Shown in pieces: positions 1-9,013 of a DNA stretch of 64,000 nt. The DNA comes from Methylosinus sporium (GTDB lineage: Bacteria; Pseudomonadota; Alphaproteobacteria; Rhizobiales; Beijerinckiaceae). Below the pieces are notes generated by a model. It saw only the letters and a program-made list of their open reading frames with translations, ran no database searches and was not told the origin of the DNA. Within the stretch, counting starts at the first letter, position 1; every line of letters starts with the position of its first letter. Made by a program: the position numbers and the translations under genes. The stretch is taken from the NCBI RefSeq assembly GCF_003113265.1, contig NZ_PUIV01000010.1, positions 37,220 through 101,219 of the forward strand, read 5' to 3'.

Positions 1-626
1 GCCAAGCCGAGAATTTCATGCATGGTGACGGAAAAACGGTTCGCCCCGGTGACGAAATCGACGTCGAAAGTGCCGACGCGGCCGGCCGCCACCGCGAGGC
101 GCGACCATTTCTCGCGCTCGCGCAGCGCCTCGGTCGCGGCGAAAGAACGCTCCATCCATTTCGTCTGGGCGAGATCGGTGACGATGGCGAGGCGCGGCCG
201 CGCAGTCTCGGCCGGCGCGCCGAGCTCTATGCTCACCGGCAACAGCGAGCCGTCGGCGCGGCGAAGCTCGAACTCGCGGCTCGCCGCCTCCGGCGCCGCG
301 AAAAAAGCGGCGAAGCGCTCCGCCTGATCGGGCGCGACATGATCGAGGACGCTGTCGCCGATGAGCTGCGCCGCCGGACGCCCGATCATCTCGCGAAACT
401 GGCGATTGCAATGGAGAATTGCGCCATCGGCGGCGAGCTCGACGGAGCCTTCGCGCATTTGCTCGAGCAGCCGGCGGCAGAAATGCTCGGGCTCGCGCGG
501 CGATCGCGAAGCGGCCGGCGCCGTCGCGCGCGCTCCGAGACGGTCGCGGCTCTGCCCGGCCTCGAAGAGAAGCCGCCGCAGATCCTCGATGTCCTGAAGC
601 TGATCGCCCTGTTCGTCCACTGACAT
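1..626 (-). CDS. PAS-domain sensor protein, N-terminal part (runs off the left edge)
   Basis: The reverse strand is open from an ATG at 626 to the window edge, giving about 208 residues without a stop. After a short charged N-terminus, a PAS fold covers roughly residues 50-155: it contains a GAILHCNRQFREMIGRP stretch, then a PAC-like FELRRADGSLLPVSIEL stretch. A second PAS-like segment starts near residue 170 and is cut by the edge. Tandem PAS domains normally precede a histidine kinase or diguanylate cyclase module, so a cytosolic sensor is likely, but the output domain is not visible. The start is ambiguous. GGAGAGG abuts the ATG at 626, whereas the in-frame GTG at 620 lies 6 bases further on and has better Shine-Dalgarno spacing. 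Confidence 0.75.
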   Translation of the reverse strand, partial: MSVDEQGDQLQDIEDLRRLLFEAGQSRDRLGARATAPAASRSPREPEHFCRRLLEQMREGSVELAADGAILHCNRQFREMIGRPAAQLIGDSVLDHVAPDQAERFAAFFAAPEAASREFELRRADGSLLPVSIELGAPAETARPRLAIVTDLAQTKWMERSFAATEALREREKWSRLAVAAGRVGTFDVDFVTGANRFSVTMHEILGL

Positions 627-866
627 CCTCTCCACTACCCGAGCCGGGAAAGTATTCCCGCCACGGCGCGGCCACGGAACGCGCTCGCGCGAAAGTCGCG
701 TTCGAGTCGTCGGCGACGCGCCTCGGGCGCGATCAGGAGGCGAGCGCTTGCGCCTCGCGAAGGGATGGGTGGCTTGTAAGGCAGGCGCGCGCGGCAAGCT
801 GCCTGTGGAAACTACTTAGCGCGCCGGCCGCGATATTGTCGGAGCCCGGCGCGAGAATTCGACGAC
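627..866. other. Intergenic region, nothing recognised
   Basis: Between the PAS gene start and the chemoreceptor terminator I see no convincing gene. The frames that stay open here have composition typical of chance frames in GC-rich DNA. The promoter of the PAS gene should lie near its right-hand start, but no clear -35/-10 pair was found. Confidence 0.5.
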
Positions 867-895
867 AAAACGCGCCAGATCGACGATCTGGCGCG
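867..895 (-). terminator. Rho-independent terminator of the globin-coupled chemoreceptor gene
   Basis: A perfect 11-bp stem (871-881 with 885-895) closes a 3-nt GAC loop. Read on the minus strand it is followed directly by TTTT (870-867). It lies about 40 bases past the stop of the chemoreceptor gene, as expected for an intrinsic terminator. Confidence 0.8.
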
Positions 896-937
896 CTTCT
901 GCGCGTGACGAAACGATTTCGTTCGAAAGCCGAAGGA

Positions 938-2545
938 TCAGAACTCTTCCCAACCTTCGTCGGCGGCGGGAGCCGAGGCGCTGCGTCCTCCGGCGGAGGC
1001 GACGCGCCGGCGCGCCGGCGCCGCCTCCATGCGCCGCTCGCTCGCGCGCGGAGCCGGAGCGGAACGCGCGCCCTCGCCATTCTGAAGACGAAACACCGAG
1101 ATGAGGCTCGAAAGCTCCTCCGCCTCATGGCTGAGGCTGTGACTGGCGGCCGTCGTCTCCTCCACCATGGTGGCATTCTGCTGCGTCATGCTGTCGAGCT
1201 GGCCGACCGCGCGATTGACCTCGGTGAGGCCAGTCGCCTGCTCGCGCGAGCCGGCGGCGATGTCGATCACCACGCGGCTCACCTCGCCGACCTGCGAGAC
1301 GATGCGCTCCAGCGCCGCGCCGGTCTCCGTCACCAGCACGACGCCATTCTCCACCTGCGAGGTGGAGGCGGCGATCAGCGCCTTGATCTCCTTGGCGGCC
1401 TCCGCCGAGCGCTGGGCCAGCGCGCGCACTTCCGAGGCGACGACGGCGAAGCCGCGTCCCGCCTCGCCCGCGCGCGCCGCCTCGACGCCCGCGTTGAGCG
1501 CGAGAAGATTGGTCTGAAAGGCGATCTCGTCGATGACGCCGATGATCTTGCCGATGTCGCGCGTCGAATTCTCGATGCGCCGCATCGCCTCCACCGCGTC
1601 GCGCACGATGGCGCCGCCCTTCTCGGCGTCGGAGCGCGTCACCTCGAACACCTCGCTCGCATGGCGCGTGCTGTCGGCGGTCTTGTTCACCGTGGCCGTG
1701 ATCTGCTCGAGCGCAGCGGCCGTCTCCTCGAGGTTGGCGGCCTGCGCCTCGGTTCGGCGCGCGAGATTGTCGGAGGCCTTGGCGATCTCGGCGCTCGACG
1801 AGCGGATCGCGCTCGCGGAGGCGCCCACATCGGCGAAGGCGGCGGCGAGCTTGACGGCGGCGTTGTTGAAATCTTCCTTGATCTTGTCGAAGCCGCCGTC
1901 GAGCTTGTCGACGACGCGGCGCTGCAGATCGCCGCGCGCGAGTTCCTCCAGCGCATGGGCCATGATGTCGAGCGCATGGCGCTGATGCGCTTCCGCCTCG
2001 GCGCGCTGCGCCTCGGCGGCGCGACGCTCCTCGCGCAGCACGTCGAGATAGACCGACACGGAGAGATTCATATCGAGGAACACCGCCTTGACGAGCGCCG
2101 CCACGCCGCGCGACGTGCGGTCGACGCGCGTCTTGCCGGCCAGCATGGAGCCCGCGAGATTGTCCTCGACAATGGCCTGGATCAGACGCTCGGTGATGAG
2201 CGCATAGGCGGAGATATAAAAGCTCGGCTCCAGACCTATGCGGGCGTGCGCCTGGCCGACGGCCGTCACCATGCGCACATATTCCGCGCCGAACTCGGCC
2301 TCGGTGATCTGCGCCCAATGGCGCATCTGGGCGGCTTTCGCCGCCGCCATATGGCGCTCGTCCGAAAAGAAGCCGCGCAATTTGGCGTCGCCGCGCACCT
2401 TCTCGTAAAATGCGTCGAGCGCCGGAGCGAGCGCCTTGGCGATGACCGGCTTGACCTGACGAAGCGCGGCGCGGGCGGACTCGCCCATCTCCATGAACGC
2501 CAAACTATCGTCGAGCGACGCGCTGCTCTTCAGAGATCCGGACAT
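938..2545 (-). CDS. Globin-coupled methyl-accepting chemotaxis protein (HemAT-like aerotaxis receptor)
   Basis: This 535-residue protein has no signal peptide or membrane segment, so it is a cytosolic receptor. Residues ~20-180 form a protoglobin (globin-coupled sensor) domain. The [16 protein letters not shown] signature supplies the probable proximal haem ligand His100. The rest is an MCP signalling coiled coil with the highly conserved hairpin tip [20 protein letters not shown]. The C-terminus ends in EGWEEF, resembling the CheR/CheB-docking pentapeptide. The family binds O2 at haem and signals through CheA/CheW. The start ATG follows GGGAAGAGG. An intrinsic terminator follows at 867-895. 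No other che gene is present nearby, so it must work with an array encoded elsewhere. Family assignment is firm; O2 as the ligand is inferred. Confidence 0.92.
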   Translation of the reverse strand: MSGSLKSSASLDDSLAFMEMGESARAALRQVKPVIAKALAPALDAFYEKVRGDAKLRGFFSDERHMAAAKAAQMRHWAQITEAEFGAEYVRMVTAVGQAHARIGLEPSFYISAYALITERLIQAIVEDNLAGSMLAGKTRVDRTSRGVAALVKAVFLDMNLSVSVYLDVLREERRAAEAQRAEAEAHQRHALDIMAHALEELARGDLQRRVVDKLDGGFDKIKEDFNNAAVKLAAAFADVGASASAIRSSSAEIAKASDNLARRTEAQAANLEETAAALEQITATVNKTADSTRHASEVFEVTRSDAEKGGAIVRDAVEAMRRIENSTRDIGKIIGVIDEIAFQTNLLALNAGVEAARAGEAGRGFAVVASEVRALAQRSAEAAKEIKALIAASTSQVENGVVLVTETGAALERIVSQVGEVSRVVIDIAAGSREQATGLTEVNRAVGQLDSMTQQNATMVEETTAASHSLSHEAEELSSLISVFRLQNGEGARSAPAPRASERRMEAAPARRRVASAGGRSASAPAADEGWEEF

Positions 2546-2779
2546 CCTCTTCCCCTCGCAATTGGCCGACCATCGGCGCGCCCGTCCCGGATGAAACGAA
2601 TCGATTCGCGCTGTCCCGATGCTATTGGATTAAGCGATTTGGGAAGTTTCGGCATTACTAACATGTCATAATTCGTCGTTGCGTCGCAATGATGCATACG
2701 CTGAAACATTATAACGTCAGTTAGAGACAAGCTCGTCCCGCTAGTCGAAAGCTTCGTCCCTCTGCGCGAGGCTTACTCG

Positions 2780-5311
2780 TTGAAATCGAAACAGCAGAAA
2801 CGACATGCAGCCGCCGCGCCGCGGCCTGCCGAGGCGAACGAATTCCTCGCCGGACTGATGGCGAGCCTGAAGGCGGACGATCTTTCGACCGCCGTGCGTA
2901 AAATCGACGCATCGCGCGCGCTCGTCGACCGACATGCGTTCGCGAGCTATCTCGCCGGGCTCGTTCGCGTCTCGCTCGGGCAGGACGAAGCGGCGATCGA
3001 TCATTTCGGCAAAGCGATCGCGATCGATCCCGATCACGCGCAAGCGCTCTACGGCCGCGCGGTGGCGCTGCAAAAATCCGGGCGCGTCGACGCCGCCATC
3101 GCCGATCATGAGAAATCGCTGCGGCTCGATCCCGGCAATGTCGAGGGATGGCTGAATTACGGCGACACTCTGCAAATGGCGGGGCGCGGCGGCGCAGCCG
3201 TCGAAGCCTATGGACGACTGCTGGCGCTGGCGCCGAGCCATGCGCAGGGCCTCGCCAATCGCGGCCTCTCCCTGCACGCCATCGGCGAGGATGCGCGCGC
3301 GATCGAAGATTACGATCGCGCCATCGCGCTTCTCCCCGCCGATCCCGTCTTATTGCGCAATAAAGCGGTCTCGCTCGCGCGGCTCGCGCGCCATGAAGAC
3401 GCGCTCGATTACTTCGCGCGCGCCTTCGCGCTCGATCCCTCCTGTCTCGACGCCGCCGACGGCGCGCTCGCGGCGCTCGTCGCGCTGCGCCTCTTCGAGG
3501 AGGCCGTCTCCTTCTGCGACACTGTGCTGAGCCTTTCGCCCGGCCATGTTCCGGCGCTGCTGACCAAGGCCAATGCGCTGCACGAAACCAAGCGCTACGC
3601 CGCGGCGCTCGCAATCTTCGACGAAGCCCTCGCGCGCGCGCCGCAGGACCCTAAGCTGCTGACCAATCGCGGCATGTGCCTGTTCGAGCTCGGCCGGCTC
3701 GAGGAGGCGCAGTCTTGCGCGCTCGCAGCCATCGCCGCCGATCCGACATTCGCGCTCGCCTGGCGCTGTCGCGGCATGGTGGAGATGCGCCGTTCCGATC
3801 TCGACAACGCCCTCGCCTCCTTCGACGCGGCGCTGCGCCTCGCCGATGACGAGCCGGACGTTCATTGCGGCCGCGGCATCGTGCTGAAGGAGCTCGGCCG
3901 CTTCGACGAGGCGCGCGTCGAATTCGACCGCGCGCTCGCGATCGATCCGCGCCATGCGGAGACGAAAGCCAATAAGGGCACGCTGCTGCTGCTGCGCGGC
4001 GAGTTCGAGCAGGGCCTCGATCTGTTCGAACATCGCTGGGTGCTCGACGACCGCCCCAAGACAGAGATCGCCTATCGCTGGCCGGAATGGCGCGGCGAGC
4101 CGCTGGCCGGCAAATCCATTCTCATTCTCGACGAGGCGGGGCTCGGCGACGCGCTGCAATTCATCCGCTATGCGCCTCTGCTGGCGAAGGCGGGCGCGAA
4201 GGTCGCCTATCATTGCCGCCCCGCGCTGCAGCGCCTGATGCGCGGCCTCGGCGAGAATGTCGAGATCATCGCCGCTCCGGCGCAGGATGCGGCTTATGAT
4301 TATTGCGTCACTCTGTGCAGCCTGCCGCGCGCTTTCGGGACGCGCGCGGAGACGATACCGGGCGAATCCTATCTTCGCGCCGAGCCGGAACGCGCAGCGC
4401 TGTGGCGCGAGCGCCTCTCGGGCGAAGGATTGAAGGTCGGAATCGCCTGGCATGGCAGCTCGCATTCGCGCTCGGACCATGCGCGCGCCGCGCCGCTCTC
4501 GGCCTTCGCGCCGCTCGGCGCCATTGCGGGCGTGCGGCTCTATAGTCTGCAGAAGAATTTCGGCGCCGATCAATTGCGCGACGCGCCGATGCCCGTCATG
4601 TCCTTCGGCGAGGATTTCGACGCCGGCGCCGACGCCTTCGTCGATACGGCCGCCGTCATCGAAAATCTCGATCTCGTCGTGACGATCGACACCTCCATCG
4701 CCCATCTCGCCGGCGCGCTCGGCAAGCCGGTGTGGATCGCGATCAAGCAGGCGCCGGAATGGCGCTGGCAATTGGAGCGCGAGGACAGCCCCTGGTACAA
4801 TAGCGCGCGCCTCTTCCGTCAGCGGACGCGCGGCGATTGGAGCGACGTCTTCGCGCGCATGGCGCAGGAATTGGAGGCGCTGGCCGCGCCGCGCGCAAAG
4901 GCGGCGGAGGCGGAGGCCATTCTCATTCCGGGCTCGGTCGGCGAGCTCATCGACCGCATCACCATTCTCGAGATAAAGGCCGAAAAAATCGCCGACGCCG
5001 CCAAGCGCGCCAATGTGGCGCGCGAGCTCGCGCTGCTACAGGGACTGCGCGCGGAGCGCGGCTTCGCCGGCGGCGCGCTGGACGCGCTGACGCGCGAGCT
5101 GAAAGAGACCAATCTCGCGCTGTGGAACATAGAGGACGATATTCGCAATTGCGAGAAGCGCAGCGATTTCGGGCCGCAATTCATCGCGCTGGCGCGCAGC
5201 GTCTATCAGCGCAACGATCATCGCGCGGCGCTGAAGAAGCGCATCAACCTCGCCTGCGGCTCTCTGATCGTGGAAGAAAAATCCTACGACGAGGCTCCAC
5301 GCGCCTCGTGA
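2780..5311 (+). CDS. TPR protein fused to a GT9-like glycosyltransferase domain and a C-terminal DUF6165 domain
   Basis: This 843-residue protein has three parts. Residues ~25-410 are tandem TPR repeats of ~34 residues with repeated ALAIDPRHAET-type turns. Residues ~415-700 resemble the glycosyltransferase-like domain that often follows TPRs in proteobacteria, from LFEHRWVLDD through a glycine-rich DEAGLGDALQFIRY stretch to TIDTSIAHLAGALGKPVWI, which is typical of GT9/heptosyltransferase-like folds. Residues ~712-835 match what I know as DUF6165, beginning with VGELIDRITILEIKAEKI. A TTG start is used, with GAGG 8 bases upstream; an internal ATG near 2858 is the alternative. The substrate is unknown; a surface glycan or protein glycosylation role is inference. 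It converges on tldE with only 4 bases between the stops. Confidence 0.82.
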   Translation: MKSKQQKRHAAAAPRPAEANEFLAGLMASLKADDLSTAVRKIDASRALVDRHAFASYLAGLVRVSLGQDEAAIDHFGKAIAIDPDHAQALYGRAVALQKSGRVDAAIADHEKSLRLDPGNVEGWLNYGDTLQMAGRGGAAVEAYGRLLALAPSHAQGLANRGLSLHAIGEDARAIEDYDRAIALLPADPVLLRNKAVSLARLARHEDALDYFARAFALDPSCLDAADGALAALVALRLFEEAVSFCDTVLSLSPGHVPALLTKANALHETKRYAAALAIFDEALARAPQDPKLLTNRGMCLFELGRLEEAQSCALAAIAADPTFALAWRCRGMVEMRRSDLDNALASFDAALRLADDEPDVHCGRGIVLKELGRFDEARVEFDRALAIDPRHAETKANKGTLLLLRGEFEQGLDLFEHRWVLDDRPKTEIAYRWPEWRGEPLAGKSILILDEAGLGDALQFIRYAPLLAKAGAKVAYHCRPALQRLMRGLGENVEIIAAPAQDAAYDYCVTLCSLPRAFGTRAETIPGESYLRAEPERAALWRERLSGEGLKVGIAWHGSSHSRSDHARAAPLSAFAPLGAIAGVRLYSLQKNFGADQLRDAPMPVMSFGEDFDAGADAFVDTAAVIENLDLVVTIDTSIAHLAGALGKPVWIAIKQAPEWRWQLEREDSPWYNSARLFRQRTRGDWSDVFARMAQELEALAAPRAKAAEAEAILIPGSVGELIDRITILEIKAEKIADAAKRANVARELALLQGLRAERGFAGGALDALTRELKETNLALWNIEDDIRNCEKRSDFGPQFIALARSVYQRNDHRAALKKRINLACGSLIVEEKSYDEAPRAS

Positions 5312-5315
5312 GGCG

Positions 5316-6647
5316 TCAAATCCCGCTCGATTTCGACGAGAATTCGAAGCCTTCGATCAGCATGGGCGGCGCGGAGATCGCGGCGCCCCCCATTTCCGTC
5401 TTCACGCGCTCGCTCGCGCCGATCGCCGCTATGCGCGAGAAGACGCCGTCGAGATTGTCATTGAAGCGCATATTGCGCGCCGGCGCGACGATCTCGCCAT
5501 TCTCGACGAGGAAATTGCCGTCGCGCGTCAGCCCGGTGAGCAGCAGGCTGCGCGGATCGACCATATTCGTGTACCAAAAGCGCGTCACCAAAATGCCGCG
5601 CTTCGTTTGCCGGATCATCTCTTCGAGGCTCGCCGCCCCGCCCGCCACTGTGAAATTGCCCGCCGTCGGAACAGCCTCCAGACCCGTCTTCTGCGCCCAG
5701 TAGCGCGGGCGGGCGAGGCTCTTCAGCACGCCCTTCTCCACCCAGAGCCGCGGCTCCTGCGCCAGCCCCTCCTCGCCGAAAGGGGCCTCCGGCGCCGTCG
5801 CGTCGCGCGGATCGGAACGGATCGAGAAATCCGAACCGAACAGCGCCTCGCCGAGCTTGGTTCCGCCGCCGGCGCGCGAGAAGAAGCTGCGGCCCTCGTC
5901 GGCCGGACGCGCGCGCAGCATCCACATCAGCCATTGGGCGAGCTCGCCGACCGCCGTCGGCTCCAAAATCACCGTATAGCGTCCGGGCTCGAGATCGAGC
6001 GGCTCCTCGTCGCGCGCCGCCTTCCGCGCCGCGCGGCGGCCGATGGCGGCCGGATCGAGATGCGCGACCGCGAAATGGCGCGCTCCCGCCCAGCCGGACC
6101 AGCCGTCGTTCGCATGGCGCGCCGTGGTCGAGAGATCGACGAAGCTCTCTTGATCATAAGCGAAGAGGCCGGCGCTGGAGGCCAGCGCCGAAAAGCGGCG
6201 GCCGGCCGCCGCGCAGCCGAACATGTTCACCTTGCGCTCGGCTCCCTCGGCGACGACGCGCGCGGTCGCCTCGGTGAGGAAGCGAAGATCGAGCGCCGCG
6301 GTCGCCTCGTCATAGCGCGCGCTCTCCAGATAGTTCTGCGCGCCGAGCGGCGGCAGAAATTCGGGGTCCTCCGGCAGGAGCCGCGCGATCTCCTCCGAGC
6401 GCGCCACGGCGCGGGCGAGCTCTTCCCGATCCAGCCCGCCGACCGAGACCGAGCCGACCCGCCCGCCGATATGGGATTCGACGCGCGTGCTCACACGGGC
6501 CGCGGCGACATTGGTGGTCACGCCGCCGCCCGCGAAACGCAGGCTCTGCGCTTCCTCGCCCTCGATCAGGATCGAACAGGAGTCGGCCCTGGACGAAGCG
6601 CGCAGACGATCGGCGAGGGCGAGGGCGTCGTCTCGCGTCAAGAACAT
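5316..6647 (-). CDS. tldE: TldD/PmbA family protein, TldE-type (non-catalytic) subunit
   Basis: The 443-residue protein has the TldD/PmbA fold throughout: an N-terminal region with a Gly-Gly-rich segment (FAGGGVTTN) and a C-terminal barrel ending in NMRFNDNLDGVFSRI, a typical PmbA/TldE ending. It lacks HExxxH, so it is the subunit that pairs with a metalloprotease TldD. Known TldD/TldE heterodimers trim unfolded or ribosomally made peptides such as microcin B17. The probable partner tldD lies 5.2 kb away at 11904-13424 on the same strand, with a divergently oriented FecIR/TonB module between them. Whether this is the housekeeping pair or a dedicated one cannot be decided from the window. Confidence 0.85.
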   Translation of the reverse strand: MFLTRDDALALADRLRASSRADSCSILIEGEEAQSLRFAGGGVTTNVAAARVSTRVESHIGGRVGSVSVGGLDREELARAVARSEEIARLLPEDPEFLPPLGAQNYLESARYDEATAALDLRFLTEATARVVAEGAERKVNMFGCAAAGRRFSALASSAGLFAYDQESFVDLSTTARHANDGWSGWAGARHFAVAHLDPAAIGRRAARKAARDEEPLDLEPGRYTVILEPTAVGELAQWLMWMLRARPADEGRSFFSRAGGGTKLGEALFGSDFSIRSDPRDATAPEAPFGEEGLAQEPRLWVEKGVLKSLARPRYWAQKTGLEAVPTAGNFTVAGGAASLEEMIRQTKRGILVTRFWYTNMVDPRSLLLTGLTRDGNFLVENGEIVAPARNMRFNDNLDGVFSRIAAIGASERVKTEMGGAAISAPPMLIEGFEFSSKSSGI

Positions 6648-6835
6648 GATCGATTTCTCTCTCTTCGGCGGCGCCGGCGGCCGCTGGCGGTCGCATGATA
6701 AGATGGACGGTCCTCGCCCGAAAGCCTTCCGGCGCGACCGGCACTGTGTCCGCCGCGCAACAGCCGGCCGATATTCGGCCGCGCCCGCGCCCGATCATTG
6801 ACCGGGGAATTCCCGCGGACCTATTTTTGCCGCCG

Positions 6836-7219
6836 ATGAGGACATTTTCCTCCATGCGCCGCCAGCCGCGCCGGCTCCTCGCCTGCGCCACGGTGTTTCT
6901 CGCCCTCTTGCAGGCCGTCGCGCTCTTCGGCTCGATGGCGCGCGCGCATGGCTCCGCCGGCCCGGGACTATCGGCGAGCTCTCTCTGCGCCGCCGTCCGC
7001 GACAGCGACGGCCGGCCCATCGCCCATCATATCGGCGAGCATCATTGCGTCCTGTGCACGGACCGGAGCGTCGAGCCCCCCGCGCTCGCGCCCATCTCCG
7101 CGCCGCTCCCGCTGCGGCCCGACGGAGTCGCCAGCATCGGAGCGCGCGCGCTGTCGCCGCGCGCGCCGCCGCTCGGCTGGGCGAGCTCCTGGTCCTCGCG
7201 CGCGCCGCCATCGGCTTAG
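6836..7219 (+). CDS. Small exported DUF2946-like protein with a CxxC motif
   Basis: The protein is about 127 residues. It has an N-terminal Arg-rich stretch and a hydrophobic segment (FLALLQAVALFGSMARA), suggesting a signal peptide or anchor. A His-rich HHIGEHHCVLCTDR stretch follows, then a Pro/Ala-rich tail. The His cluster plus CxxC resembles DUF2946-type proteins, which are often found beside copper or TonB genes; metal binding is inferred. It directly precedes fecI. ATG 6836 was chosen; ATG 6854 is an alternative, and neither has a strong Shine-Dalgarno sequence. The frame is also open upstream of 6836, but without protein-like sequence. Confidence 0.55.
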   Translation: MRTFSSMRRQPRRLLACATVFLALLQAVALFGSMARAHGSAGPGLSASSLCAAVRDSDGRPIAHHIGEHHCVLCTDRSVEPPALAPISAPLPLRPDGVASIGARALSPRAPPLGWASSWSSRAPPSA

Positions 7220-7310
7220 AAAACTCGAATGCCGCCGCCCCTCCCGGGCGGACGGCCTCGCTCGACTTTTCGGATCAATCGCGTTCGCGCGCCAGCCAGG
7301 GCGTCCCACT

Positions 7311-7868
7311 TTGTCTCGATCGATCTCGTCGCGCGGCGATCCGCCTGCGGACGCCGAGCCGGAATCCGTGGCTCGGCGGCTTCGCGAGCTGTTCCTCGCC
7401 CATAAGCGCGATCTCTTCGGCTTTCTCGTGCGCAAAGTCGGGGCGGTCGATGCGCCCGATCTGCTGCAGGAGACCTTTCTGCGCATGGTCCGCCACGACC
7501 GGCCCGAGACCATCGAGGACCCGCCGGCCTTTCTCAAGCAGATCGCGGTCAATCTCGCCCGTGATTTCGCCCGCCGCCGCAAGACGGAGGCGGGCTGCCT
7601 CCAATTCGGCGACTATGTGATCGATCCGCCGGCGCCGGAAACGCCCATCGAGGAGCGGCTCGACTACGAGCGGCGCTCGGCGCTGCTGAAGGCGGCCATG
7701 GAGGCATTGCCGCCGCGCTGTCGCGAGGCCTTCGATCTGCACATCTATAATGACGTCCCGCTCGCCGAGGTGGCGCGGCGGATGGACATATCCGACCGCA
7801 TGGCGCGCAAGCACGTCAGCCTCGCGCTGCGCGCCTGCCGCGCCGCGCTGCGGAGCGACGCCGAGTGA
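7311..7868 (+). CDS. FecI-type ECF RNA polymerase sigma factor
   Basis: This is about 185 residues from a TTG start, with AGGG 9 bases upstream. Region 2 spans residues ~20-95 (RDLFGFLVRKVGAVDAPDLL, then ETFLRM) and region 4 spans ~125-175 (ALPPRCREAFDLHIY, then a VARRMDISDRMARKHV helix-turn-helix). It belongs to the FecI/iron-starvation subfamily, whose members are released by a FecR partner when a loaded outer-membrane receptor signals inward. fecR and an STN-containing receptor follow immediately, giving the canonical FecI-FecR-FecA order. The frame is open further upstream, but that part has no sigma-factor sequence, so the later start is preferred. Confidence 0.88.
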   Translation: MSRSISSRGDPPADAEPESVARRLRELFLAHKRDLFGFLVRKVGAVDAPDLLQETFLRMVRHDRPETIEDPPAFLKQIAVNLARDFARRRKTEAGCLQFGDYVIDPPAPETPIEERLDYERRSALLKAAMEALPPRCREAFDLHIYNDVPLAEVARRMDISDRMARKHVSLALRACRAALRSDAE

Positions 7869-7953
7869 TTTTTTCCCGCTTCGAGGTTCCGCCTCGCGCC
7901 GGGGCCGCGTCATCTATACTGTCGCGCGCGGCGCCTCGAGGACGGATGGAGAG

Positions 7954-8892
7954 ATGACCGGGCATAAGGCGAGAGAACCCGCGCCGGACGAATCCGGGGA
8001 CGCCGCGATCGAATGGTTCGTGCGCTTGCGCGAGGGGAAGCTCTCGGCCGAGGAGACGGCCGCCTTCGAGGCTTGGCGCGCCGCGCCGGCCAATGCCGCG
8101 GCTTTCGACGAGGTGCTCCATATGTACGGCCATCTCGCCGGCATGAGCCCCGCCCGCCGCACGCCGCCGGCGCCGCGCGCCACGCGCGGGATGCGGGCGG
8201 CGGCCCTCGCCTTCGCGGCGGCGGTCGCGGTCTTCGCCTCTTACGATGAAATCGCCCTGCGGCTGGAAGCCGACCACTTCACCGGCGTCGGCGAGAAGCG
8301 TCTGGTGACGCTGGACGACGGCTCGCATGTTCTGCTCGACTCGCGCTCCGCCATCGCTTCGCGCTATTCGGCTGGCGAGCGGCGGCTCCGGCTGCTCTCG
8401 GGCGAAGCCTGGTTCGATGTGGCGCCGGACGCTTCGCGCCCCTTCGTGGTCGAGGCGGGCGACGGCCGCGTGACCGCGCTCGGCACCGCCTTCGATGTGG
8501 CGCTGGAAAAAAGCGGCGCACGCGTCACTGTGACGGAGCACCGCGTCGGCGTCGCCAGCGGCGGCAAGACCATGATCGTCGAAGAGGGCCAGCAGACCGC
8601 CTTCGAGCGCGACGCGCCGGCGCGCGCGCCGGAGGCGGTCGATATCGACACGGCCACCGCCTGGCGGCGCGGCAAGCTCATCGTCAATCGGCAGCCGCTC
8701 GGCGATGTGCTCGCCGCGCTCGGCCGCTATCATCGCGGCTATATTTATTGCGTCGATCGCGCGATCTGCGCCCGCCGCATCTCCGGCGTCTTCGGCGCGC
8801 AGGAAGACGCGCTGCAATCCTTGGCGGAGATAGAGGCCTCGCTCGGCCTGCGCGCCATCCATGTCACCAGCTATCTGATCCTTCTGTATTGA
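7954..8892 (+). CDS. FecR-type anti-sigma/transmembrane signal transducer
   Basis: This is 312 residues from an ATG preceded by GGAGAG. Residues ~12-65 are the cytoplasmic FecR N-terminal domain (DAAIEWFVRLREGKLSAEE, then AFEAWRAAPANAAAFDEV). One membrane segment lies near residues 80-98. The periplasmic FecR domain follows (VTLDDGSHVLLDSRSAIASR, then LLSGEAWFDVAPDASRPFVV). The periplasmic C-terminal part contacts the STN domain of the receptor and the cytoplasmic part controls the sigma factor. It lies 85 bases after fecI and 121 bases before the receptor gene. Confidence 0.88.
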   Translation: MTGHKAREPAPDESGDAAIEWFVRLREGKLSAEETAAFEAWRAAPANAAAFDEVLHMYGHLAGMSPARRTPPAPRATRGMRAAALAFAAAVAVFASYDEIALRLEADHFTGVGEKRLVTLDDGSHVLLDSRSAIASRYSAGERRLRLLSGEAWFDVAPDASRPFVVEAGDGRVTALGTAFDVALEKSGARVTVTEHRVGVASGGKTMIVEEGQQTAFERDAPARAPEAVDIDTATAWRRGKLIVNRQPLGDVLAALGRYHRGYIYCVDRAICARRISGVFGAQEDALQSLAEIEASLGLRAIHVTSYLILLY

Positions 8893-9013
8893 ATTCGAAC
8901 GCTTCATCGGCGCACGAATTTTTTCGAGCGTAGGAGGTTCCGCTTTTTCCGCCTGCCGCGTCCTGTTCCCGAGAGCCCGAACTCTATGGCGGGCGTTACG
9001 ACGGCGGGACGAA

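Noticed and set aside
419..2671. Very long open frame antisense to the globin-coupled chemoreceptor
   Set aside because: Composition is Arg/Ala/Leu-rich without domain signal. The opposite strand has an unambiguous MCP. Such shadows are common when third positions are GC-rich.
2700..2720. TATAAT-like element in the divergent region before the TPR gene
   Set aside because: No -35 element at a workable distance on either strand, so no promoter call was made.
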